Source of the DNA: Marinobacter bohaiensis
GTDB taxonomy: Bacteria; Pseudomonadota; Gammaproteobacteria; Pseudomonadales; Oleiphilaceae
Direction: 5' to 3'
Assembly (NCBI RefSeq): GCF_003258515.1
Contig: NZ_QGEH01000001.1
Location: 1,550,001 to 1,614,000, forward strand
Length of the DNA: 64,000 bases
The position numbers and the translations under genes are program-made. The notes below the pieces were generated by a model. It saw nothing but the letters and a program-made list of their open reading frames with translations. It did not search any database and was not told the origin of the DNA. Of this stretch, positions 57,364 to 64,000 are shown piece after piece (the stretch's first letter is position 1; each line of letters opens with the position of its first letter).

Positions 57364-57481
57364 GGATCCTCCTTGTATTATGTCCTTGTAGGAAGACCGA
57401 GCATGGTAGCACTCTCCAGGGGTTGCGCCGACAATCGGGTAGCCGTTGTATGGAATGGTCACAGAGGTGCCGGGTGGAACA

Positions 57482-58612
57482 ATGACAGAAGACGTCTTTT
57501 CGGTTGATGCCGTCGTGATCGGTGCCGGGGTGATCGGCCTGGCCTGCGCACGGGAGTTGGCACAGGCGGGGCAGGAGGTGGTGCTGCTCGAAGCCGGTCC
57601 GCACTGGGGGGAAGGCACGTCCTCGCGCAACAGCGAGGTGATTCACGCCGGTCTGTACTATCCGCCGCAATCGCTCAAGGCCGCTACCTGCATCGCCGGT
57701 AAGCAGGCGTTGTACGACTATTGCGCGTCCCGCCGGATCCCGCATCGCCGTACCGGCAAGTGGATCATTGCCACCGCGCCGGAGCAGGAGGCGGCGCTGG
57801 AGGCCATCGTCCGGCGGGCGCAGGCGTGCGATGTGCCCCTGGAAACCGCTGATAGCGGGCAGGTTCACAGCGCCCTGCCGGACGTGCGGGCAAGCGCCGG
57901 ACTGTTCTCGCCTACCACGGGTATCGTCGACAGCCATCAGTTGATGCTGGCGCTGCTGGCGGATTTTGAAGCGGCCGGTGGCATGCTGGTGTGCCGGGCA
58001 CCGGTCGAGTCGGTGACGTCTGATCGCGATTGCGGTCCTCATCGGGTGGCGGTGTGTGGCGAATCGCCCACGATACTGTCCGCACCGCGCGTGGTGAACG
58101 CCGCCGGGCTGGACGCGATTGATCTCCTGGCGCGCTGGTCCGGGTATCCGGAGGCGGTGAGCCCGGCCCAGTACTACGCCCGGGGCGTCTATTTCAGCTA
58201 CAGCGGGCGTCACCCGTTCGATACGCTGGTCTACCCGGTGCCGGAGCCGGGCGGGCTGGGGGTGCACCTGACGCTGGATCTGGCTGGTCAGGCCCGTTTT
58301 GGTCCGGACGTCGAATGGATCGGTTCGGTGGATTATGGGGTGGATCCGGCCCGTGCGTCGGCTTTCGTCCGCTCGATTCAGGGCTGGTGGCCGGGCCTTG
58401 AACCGGAACGGTTGCAACCGGCCTACGCGGGCATTCGCCCCAAACTGGGGCCGGCTGACTCGGGTTTTCACGATTTCCTGATCCAGGACGAAAGCACCCA
58501 CGGGTTATCCGGTGTGGTCCACCTGCTGGGGATCGAATCGCCGGGGCTGACTGCCAGCCTGGCCCTGGCTCGCCGCGTGGGTGAGCGTCTTAACGTGTCG
58601 CCAGCGGGGTGA
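57482..58612 (+). CDS. FAD-dependent oxidoreductase, L-2-hydroxyglutarate oxidase-like
   Basis: A 376-aa DAO-family flavoprotein. The FAD motif is VVIGAGVIGLACARELA, then LLEAGPHWGEGTSSRNSEV and HAGLYYPPQSLKA. The region IRPKLGPADSGFHDFLI and GIESPGLTASLALA resembles L-2-hydroxyglutarate dehydrogenases (LhgD/LhgO). Substrate is not proven. The 3' end overlaps convergent comF by 23 bp. Confidence 0.82.
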   Translation: MTEDVFSVDAVVIGAGVIGLACARELAQAGQEVVLLEAGPHWGEGTSSRNSEVIHAGLYYPPQSLKAATCIAGKQALYDYCASRRIPHRRTGKWIIATAPEQEAALEAIVRRAQACDVPLETADSGQVHSALPDVRASAGLFSPTTGIVDSHQLMLALLADFEAAGGMLVCRAPVESVTSDRDCGPHRVAVCGESPTILSAPRVVNAAGLDAIDLLARWSGYPEAVSPAQYYARGVYFSYSGRHPFDTLVYPVPEPGGLGVHLTLDLAGQARFGPDVEWIGSVDYGVDPARASAFVRSIQGWWPGLEPERLQPAYAGIRPKLGPADSGFHDFLIQDESTHGLSGVVHLLGIESPGLTASLALARRVGERLNVSPAG

Positions 58613-59342
58613 CCGGCGTCCGCGCCAGGGCCCAGACCTCAACCGTCTCCACGCCGGCGCGTTTCAGGATGCGGGCAATCTCCTCGATGGTGGCGCCGGT
58701 GGTCACCACGTCGTCCACCACGGCGACATGCGCGGGCAGGCTGCCCTGAACCCGGAAGGCGCCGCGCAGGTTGCGTTGGCGCTGCCGCCGTGACAGAGCG
58801 GATTGCGGGTTGGCTTGCCGGGTGCGGGTCAGGCTGTTCCTGCGAACCGGAATCGTCAGCCGATCCGAAAGCCAGAGGGCAATTTCCTCCGCCTGATTAA
58901 AACCCCGCTGGCGTTGCCGCTCGGCATGCATGGGAACGGGGAGCAGACAGTCTGGATAGCAGGTGCCGGTATTGGCCAGCTGCTCGGCCAGCATTTCCGC
59001 GAGCGGCCTTCCGTATACACGTTCCCCCCGATACTTGAAACGGCCGATCAGGCGGTTCACCGGGAACGCGTACAGCCAGGGCGTGCGGACCCGATCGAAG
59101 GCCGGAGGGTTGGCCAGGCAGCGCCCGCAACGTTGGGCTCCGGCTTGGCACGTTGCCGTATCCATGGGCAGTGCGCACTGCACGCAGGCGGTTGTGTTCA
59201 CATCGAGGTCGGCCGTGCAGCCGCAACACAGACCGGGCCCGCTAGTGGGACTCAGGCAGGTGGGGCAGGGATGTTTCGAGGTCCATGCGCCGTTAACCTT
59301 TCGTCCAAGTCTGGTTGACAGCTCCCGCAGTGTCCTTATCAT
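58590..59342 (-). CDS. comF: ComF family amidophosphoribosyltransferase-like protein
   Basis: A 250-aa ComF. An N-terminal zinc ribbon uses paired CxxC sites (CPTC, CCGC, CVQC, CGRC). The PRPP-binding loop is [14 protein letters not shown], and [22 protein letters not shown] precedes it. In competent bacteria ComF helps DNA uptake; here the role is unverified. The start is ATG 59342, overlapping the -10 box of the bio promoter. Confidence 0.88.
   Translation of the reverse strand: MIRTLRELSTRLGRKVNGAWTSKHPCPTCLSPTSGPGLCCGCTADLDVNTTACVQCALPMDTATCQAGAQRCGRCLANPPAFDRVRTPWLYAFPVNRLIGRFKYRGERVYGRPLAEMLAEQLANTGTCYPDCLLPVPMHAERQRQRGFNQAEEIALWLSDRLTIPVRRNSLTRTRQANPQSALSRRQRQRNLRGAFRVQGSLPAHVAVVDDVVTTGATIEEIARILKRAGVETVEVWALARTPVTPLATR
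59290..59342 (+). promoter_or_regulatory. bio operon promoter with BirA-box-like inverted repeat
   Basis: TTGACA (59315-59320) and TATCAT (59337-59342) are 16 bp apart and read toward bioB. GTTAACC (59292-59298) and GGTTGAC (59313-59319) form an inverted repeat with a 14-bp spacer. This matches the layout of BirA boxes (TTGTAAACC-N14/15-GGTTTACAA). The right half-site covers the -35. The whole element lies in the first codons of comF. Confidence 0.65.
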
Positions 59343-59419
59343 GTGCTCAATCCTTGAACAGAAGAAGCGCCGGAGCCGAGTTCCGGCCGCTGACCAAGAA
59401 CCATACAGGACTTTCCCAC

Positions 59420-60481
59420 ATGACCGCATCCGCCATCCGCCACGACTGGACGCTGGCCGAAATCCGCCACTTGCTCGACCTGCCTTTCAACGATCTCGTC
59501 TTCAAGGCGCAAAGCGTGCACCGGGAGCATTTCGATCCCAACGAGGTCCAGGTAAGCACCCTGTTGTCGATCAAGACCGGTGCCTGTCCGGAAGACTGCA
59601 AGTACTGCCCGCAAAGCGGCCACTACAACACCGGCCTGGAAAAGGAAAAGCTGCTGGAAATCGAGAAGGTGGTGGCCGAAGCCAAGGCGGCGCGGGAAAA
59701 AGGGGCGTCGCGTTTCTGCATGGGCGCTGCGTGGCGCAGTCCGTCCAAAAAAGACATGCCTTACGTGCTGGACATGGTGCGCCAGGTCAAGTCCTTGGGC
59801 CTGGAAACCTGCATGACCCTGGGCATGCTCAACGAGTCCGAGGCCGGTGAGCTGGCCGACGCGGGGCTGGACTACTACAACCACAACCTCGATACCTCCG
59901 AGAAGTACTACAACCACATCATCACCACCCGGACCTATCAGGACCGACTGGTGACCCTGGACAACGTGCGCAAAGCCGGCATGAAGGTCTGTTGCGGCGG
60001 CATCATGGGCATGGGCGAGGACGAAGACGACCGTGCCGGGCTGATCCTGCAGCTGGCCAACCTGCCGCAGCATCCGGAGAGCGTGCCCATCAACATGCTG
60101 GTCAAGGTTGCCGGTACGCCGCTGGAAGACGTGGAGGATCTGGATCCGTTCGAGTTCGTGCGCACCATCGCGGTGGCGCGGATCGTGATGCCCAAGTCCC
60201 ACGTGCGCCTGTCCGCCGGTCGCGAGAACATGAACGACCAGATGCAGGCCCTGTGCTTCCTGGCTGGCGCGAATTCCATTTTCTACGGCGAAAAACTGCT
60301 GACCACCAACAATCCGGAAGCGGATCACGATCGCCTGCTGTTCAAGCGCCTGGGCATCCGTCCCGAACAGCGCAGCGAGGCCCACACCGACGAGGAACGC
60401 GAAGCGGGCCTGATCGACGAGATGGAAAAGGAACGCAACCGGCATCTGTTCTACGATGCCGCCGAACGCCAGTCTGCCTGA
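59420..60481 (+). CDS. bioB: Biotin synthase
   Basis: A 353-aa radical SAM enzyme with [15 protein letters not shown] binding the [4Fe-4S] cluster and [13 protein letters not shown] near the auxiliary cluster. It inserts sulfur into dethiobiotin. The start is ATG 59420, with AGGA about 9 nt upstream. It is first in bioBFHCD, and its stop overlaps or abuts the bioF start, depending on the start used. Confidence 0.97.
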   Translation: MTASAIRHDWTLAEIRHLLDLPFNDLVFKAQSVHREHFDPNEVQVSTLLSIKTGACPEDCKYCPQSGHYNTGLEKEKLLEIEKVVAEAKAAREKGASRFCMGAAWRSPSKKDMPYVLDMVRQVKSLGLETCMTLGMLNESEAGELADAGLDYYNHNLDTSEKYYNHIITTRTYQDRLVTLDNVRKAGMKVCCGGIMGMGEDEDDRAGLILQLANLPQHPESVPINMLVKVAGTPLEDVEDLDPFEFVRTIAVARIVMPKSHVRLSAGRENMNDQMQALCFLAGANSIFYGEKLLTTNNPEADHDRLLFKRLGIRPEQRSEAHTDEEREAGLIDEMEKERNRHLFYDAAERQSA

Positions 60482-60488
60482 GGTCGTC

Positions 60489-61658
60489 GTGCGGGACTTT
60501 CGCGCTGAACTGGAACAACGCCGCCAGGATGGCCTCTATCGCACCCGTCGAGTGGTGGACACGCCACAACAGCCGGACATGGTGGTTGACGGGCAGGGCA
60601 TGCTGTCGTTCTGCAGCAACGACTATCTGGGGCTGGCCAACCATCCAGAGGCGGTTGCAGCCGCCCGTAACGCCCTGGGCGACACCGGGCTGGGCGGTGG
60701 CGCCTCGCACCTGATCTGTGGCCACCACCGTGCCCACCATGAGCTGGAAACGGCGTTGGCGCGCTTTGCCGGCTACGAAGAGGCGATGTTCTTCTCCACC
60801 GGCTACATGGCCAATATGGGTGTGATCAGCGCCCTGGCCGGCCGTGGTGATACGATCTTTTCCGACCGTCTGAACCACGCGTCGCTGATCGACGGCTGTA
60901 TTCTGAGCCGCGCCCGGGTCCGGCGTTACCCGCATTCCGACGTGTCGGCGCTGGCGGCCATGCTGGTGGAGACCGACGGCCACAAGCTGGTGGTGACCGA
61001 CGGGGTGTTCAGTATGGACGGCGACGTGGCGCCCCTGCCGGAGCTAGTCGCGCTGTGCCGCGAGCACGACGCCCTGCTGGTGGTGGACGACGCCCACGGT
61101 TTCGGCTGCCTGGGGCCTCAGGGGCGCGGCAGCGTGGCGCATTTCGGGTTGAGCCCTGAGGATGTGCCGGTCGTTATCGGCACGCTTGGCAAGGGCGTCG
61201 GAACCAGTGGCGCGTTTGTGGCATCGTCCGCGCTGATGGTCGACTACCTGGTCCAGAAAGCCCGCACCTACATCTACACGACGGCCATGCCGCCGGCCGT
61301 CGCCCGTGCCACCTCCACCAGCCTGCGTCTGGTGGAGCAGGGCGACGACCGACGTGCTCATCTGGGCCGCCTGGTGGCCCGTTTTCGCCGGGAAGCCCGC
61401 GCCATGGGCTACACCCTGATGCCGTCCGAAACCCCCATCCAACCCATCCTGCTGGGTGACGCCTGGTCCGCCATGGCGCTGAGCCGTGAACTGGAAGCGC
61501 GGGGCATCTGGGTCACGGCCATCCGTCCGCCGACGGTGCCGGAAGGTGAATGCCGCCTGCGCGTCACCTTCAGCGCCGCCCATACCGAGGCTCATCTGGA
61601 TCGCCTGTTGGGGGCCTTGTCCGACTGCCGTCAACTGCTGTCCGGTTCGGCCGCATGA
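60489..61658 (+). CDS. bioF: 8-amino-7-oxononanoate synthase
   Basis: A 389-aa PLP enzyme from GTG 60489, which has GAGGT just upstream and gives an N-terminus (RDFRAELEQRR) like Pseudomonas BioF. An ATG at 60456, inside bioB, would add 11 residues. PLP motifs include FCSNDYLGLA, VVDDAHGFGCLG and GTLGKGVGTSGAF with the Schiff-base lysine. It condenses pimeloyl-ACP with alanine. Confidence 0.95.
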   Translation: MRDFRAELEQRRQDGLYRTRRVVDTPQQPDMVVDGQGMLSFCSNDYLGLANHPEAVAAARNALGDTGLGGGASHLICGHHRAHHELETALARFAGYEEAMFFSTGYMANMGVISALAGRGDTIFSDRLNHASLIDGCILSRARVRRYPHSDVSALAAMLVETDGHKLVVTDGVFSMDGDVAPLPELVALCREHDALLVVDDAHGFGCLGPQGRGSVAHFGLSPEDVPVVIGTLGKGVGTSGAFVASSALMVDYLVQKARTYIYTTAMPPAVARATSTSLRLVEQGDDRRAHLGRLVARFRREARAMGYTLMPSETPIQPILLGDAWSAMALSRELEARGIWVTAIRPPTVPEGECRLRVTFSAAHTEAHLDRLLGALSDCRQLLSGSAA

Positions 61659-62386
61659 GGTCCGGAACACGTCCGCTGATGTTGATCAGCGGCTGGGGCG
61701 CCCCCGTGTCCATGATCGAGCCCTGGGTGGATGGCAGCACCTACGATGTCACGTCCGTCAGCCTGGATACCTCATCCGTGGGCCCATCCGCGAACGTGGA
61801 TGAACTGGCCGATCGTTTAATGGAGGGTCGTGATGATCGTCCGTTACTGGTGGGCTGGTCCCTGGGCGGCCTGGTCGCCATGGCGATGGCCCGGCGGGCC
61901 CCCGATCGTATTCGCGGTGTGATCACCGTGGCTTCGACCCCCTGTTTCGTGGCCCGTGACGATTGGCCGACCGCCATGCCGCCGGATACCTTCGATCGTT
62001 TTCGGCAGGGCCTGGCGCAGAACGCGTCCAGGCAGTGGCGTCGCTTCCTGGGGTTGATGGTCCATGGTCTGGCGGACGACAAAGCCGCTCGTCAGTCGCT
62101 TCGACCCTGGCTCGACGCGGGGCCCCAGACCGACGACGTCACGCTGGGGCAGACCCTGGAATGGCTGGCGGACACCGACCAGCGTGACGACTGGGCGAAC
62201 CCGGCGGTGTCTACCCGGCATCTGTTCGGTGAGCGGGACGCTCTGGTGCCGCCGGCCTGTGCGTCGGCCTTCGGCGGCAACGGAGGGCAGGTGATCCGCA
62301 GTATGGCGCATTGGCCGACCGGGCCGGCGTTGTCGCAGGTGGTCCAGGAAATCGAGGAGTTCGATCATGAACATGCCCGTCAGTGA
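61655..62386 (+). CDS. bioH: Pimeloyl-ACP methyl ester carboxylesterase
   Basis: A 243-aa alpha/beta hydrolase. The nucleophile elbow is VGWSLGGLVAMAMA, the acid is in FGERDALVPP and the His in MAHWPTGP. It releases pimeloyl-ACP from its methyl ester. Its ATG overlaps the bioF stop (ATGA) and its 3' end overlaps bioC by 20 bp. Confidence 0.94.
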   Translation: MRSGTRPLMLISGWGAPVSMIEPWVDGSTYDVTSVSLDTSSVGPSANVDELADRLMEGRDDRPLLVGWSLGGLVAMAMARRAPDRIRGVITVASTPCFVARDDWPTAMPPDTFDRFRQGLAQNASRQWRRFLGLMVHGLADDKAARQSLRPWLDAGPQTDDVTLGQTLEWLADTDQRDDWANPAVSTRHLFGERDALVPPACASAFGGNGGQVIRSMAHWPTGPALSQVVQEIEEFDHEHARQ

Positions 62387-63200
62387 TCCGATGGTTAGCC
62401 CCTCCGGGTCTGCACTGCGCGGCCGGAAGAGCGTCATCGCCCGGGATTTTGGTGACGCGGCCGCGAGCTATGACCAGGCGGCCCGGTTGCAGAGGGCGAT
62501 GGGGCAGGCACTGATCGATCGGCTGCCGCCCGACGCCGTCGGGTGTGGCCGGGTGCTGGACCTGGGATGCGGTACCGGGTATTTCCTGCCCGTCCTACAG
62601 GCGCATCTGCACCCGCAGCGGCTGACCGGTATTGATCTGTCGCCGGGGATGCTCGAGTACGCCCGGCGCCACCGCAGCGTCGAGGCTGACTGGCTGCTGG
62701 CGGATGCCGAATCCGTCCCGCTGCCGGACGCCAGCCAGGACGTCGTTTTCTCCAACCTCATGATTCAGTGGTGTGCCGACCCGGAGCCGGTGTTGCGCGA
62801 ATGTCGCCGGCTGTTGCGGCCGGGCGGCTGGCTGCTGTGTTCGACACTGCTCGACGGCACCCTGGCGGAGCTGGCCCATGCCTGGGAAACCGTCGATCCG
62901 GGGCAGCCCCATGTGAACGATTTCGAGTCGGCGACGGACCTCCGATCGAAGCTCGCGGCCGTCTTCCCCCATGGCGAGCTGCACCAGCGCACGCTGCGCC
63001 TGGACTACGCCCATCCCGCCGACCTGCTGCGTGAACTCAAGGCCCTGGGGGCGCACCACAAGGCGCCGGGACGCCGCACGTCGATGACGGGGGCGACCCG
63101 CATCCGGCAACTCTACCAACACTACCCCCGGGCATCGGACGGGACCGCGCCAGCCAGCTACGAGGCTGGGTTTCTGGTGGCTCGTCGCGGCCGGGATTGA
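62367..63200 (+). CDS. bioC: Malonyl-ACP O-methyltransferase
   Basis: A 277-aa SAM methyltransferase with VLDLGCGTGYFLPVLQ and DVVFSNLMIQWC, a BioC signature. It starts pimelate synthesis by methylating malonyl-ACP. GAGGAG lies 7 nt upstream of the ATG inside bioH. Confidence 0.94.
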   Translation: MNMPVSDPMVSPSGSALRGRKSVIARDFGDAAASYDQAARLQRAMGQALIDRLPPDAVGCGRVLDLGCGTGYFLPVLQAHLHPQRLTGIDLSPGMLEYARRHRSVEADWLLADAESVPLPDASQDVVFSNLMIQWCADPEPVLRECRRLLRPGGWLLCSTLLDGTLAELAHAWETVDPGQPHVNDFESATDLRSKLAAVFPHGELHQRTLRLDYAHPADLLRELKALGAHHKAPGRRTSMTGATRIRQLYQHYPRASDGTAPASYEAGFLVARRGRD

Positions 63201-63221
63201 TTGAAAGGAACCCGTCAGACC

Positions 63222-63914
63222 ATGGCAAAGCACTCTTTCTTCGTGACCGGCACGGACACCGGCGTCGGCAAAACGCTGGTGTCGGCGACCCTGCTGCACG
63301 CAGCCGCACAGGCCGGACTCCGGACGCTCGCGATGAAGCCCATCGCATCGGGCTGCGAGACCACGCCGGATGGCCTGCGCAACGAGGACGCCCTGGCGCT
63401 GCAGGCGGCGATGACCGAATCCCTGCCGTACGACCAGGTGAACCCCATCGCCCTGGAGCCCGCCATTGCGCCCCACATCGCCGCCCAGCAGGCGGGGCGG
63501 CAGTTGACCGCGCAACGCCTGGTCGGCCTTTGTCGGGGCCTGCAAATGCGTCCGGCCGACCTGATGCTGATCGAAGGGGCGGGTGGTTGGCGTGTCCCGC
63601 TCAACGATCGTGAAACCTATGCCCGGGTGCCGCAGGAGCTGGGTGTGCCGGTTATTCTGGTGGTCCCGCTGCAATTGGGGTGTATTAACCACGCGCTGCT
63701 GAGTGTGGAGGCCATTCACCGCGACGGACTCAAGGTCGCGGGCTGGGTGGCCAACCGGATCTCACCGGAGCCCATGTCCATGGAGCCCGAGAATCTGGAC
63801 TACCTGAAAAGCCACATGCCGGCACCGCTTCTCGGGGAGCTGCCATGGCAGGAAGAGCCCGATGCCCGGGCCCTGGCGAAATGTATACATTTGCAAAACC
63901 TGATTGAAATCTGA
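63222..63914 (+). CDS. bioD: Dethiobiotin synthetase
   Basis: A 230-aa P-loop enzyme with FVTGTDTGVGKTLVSA, MKPIASGCE and the EGAGGWRVPLND segment. It closes the ureido ring of dethiobiotin. AAAGGAA is about 13 nt upstream, a loose spacing. It is the last bio gene. Confidence 0.95.
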   Translation: MAKHSFFVTGTDTGVGKTLVSATLLHAAAQAGLRTLAMKPIASGCETTPDGLRNEDALALQAAMTESLPYDQVNPIALEPAIAPHIAAQQAGRQLTAQRLVGLCRGLQMRPADLMLIEGAGGWRVPLNDRETYARVPQELGVPVILVVPLQLGCINHALLSVEAIHRDGLKVAGWVANRISPEPMSMEPENLDYLKSHMPAPLLGELPWQEEPDARALAKCIHLQNLIEI

Positions 63915-63959
63915 CCAGTGTTTTGCTTGAATGCTGGCATGGTCTAAACCGTGGTAGCC

Positions 63960-64000
63960 ATGATGATCAACAACAGTTTTGCAATCGGTATACAGGGCAT
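63960..64000 (+). CDS. Start of a truncated gene of unknown identity
   Basis: From ATG 63960 (or 63963) the frame reads MMINNSFAIGIQG and runs off the window. The pattern hints at a flagellar rod/hook-like N-terminus, but 13 codons are too few to say. The ribosome-binding site is weak. Confidence 0.4.
   Translation, partial: MMINNSFAIGIQG

Overview
The window is a gene-dense, high-GC chromosomal segment of a Gammaproteobacterium. Gene content and order point to Pseudomonadales in the broad sense, close to Pseudomonas or Marinobacter-type marine bacteria. From memory of Pseudomonas aeruginosa gene order, the run parE - parC-serB-fimX - psd-rhdA - motAB - rsgA-orn-queG-nnr-tsaE-amiB-mutL-miaA-hfq-hflXKC-hisZ-purA (about 13.7-52.6 kb) is an ancestral housekeeping block. 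The srkA / comF / bioBFHCD end (about 54.8-63.9 kb) is a second block known there. I saw no tRNA, rRNA, CRISPR array, prophage, insertion sequence or replication origin.

Layout. (1) 0-6 kb: an acyclic terpene utilization cluster on the minus strand (atuA-atuB-atuC, then atuD running off the left edge), with a divergent TetR repressor gene (atuR). The atuC-atuD gap holds a striking nested inverted repeat. (2) 6-10.4 kb: a three-gene TRAP-type uptake operon made of a TatT-like lipoprotein, an AdeT1/2-family binding protein and a fused DctQM-like permease. (3) 10.5-13.6 kb: a lipoprotein subtilase translationally coupled to a PrcB-like lipoprotein. (4) 13.7-33.9 kb: topoisomerase IV genes (parE, parC), serB, cytochrome b561-YceI, a methyl-accepting chemotaxis protein and several c-di-GMP proteins (an active-looking EAL-YkuI_C phosphodiesterase, a degenerate FimX and a PilZ-like protein). 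The EF-P beta-lysylation genes epmB, efp and epmA follow, then psd-rhdA. (5) 34-52.6 kb: motAB and the conserved rsgA-to-purA block. (6) 52.7-64 kb: cmoAB with srkA, a drug/metabolite exporter, a FAD oxidoreductase, comF and bioBFHCD, ending in a truncated ORF.

How the parts work together. The atu genes would turn citronellol- and geraniol-derived CoA esters into substrates for beta-oxidation under AtuR repression. The TRAP operon is a self-contained solute uptake system of unknown substrate. FimX and the PilZ-like protein probably read c-di-GMP for surface behaviour, alongside the EAL protein, MotAB and the chemoreceptor. EpmB, EF-P and EpmA form a local translation-factor modification module. 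The biotin genes are co-transcribed with overlapping reading frames, from a promoter covered by a BirA-box-like inverted repeat inside the start of comF.

The least explained parts are four copies of a REP-like hairpin arranged as two inverted pairs, a 34-aa membrane peptide behind a perfect 15-bp inverted repeat, several inverted repeats upstream of c-di-GMP genes, and the subtilase-PrcB and TatT-TRAP pairings.
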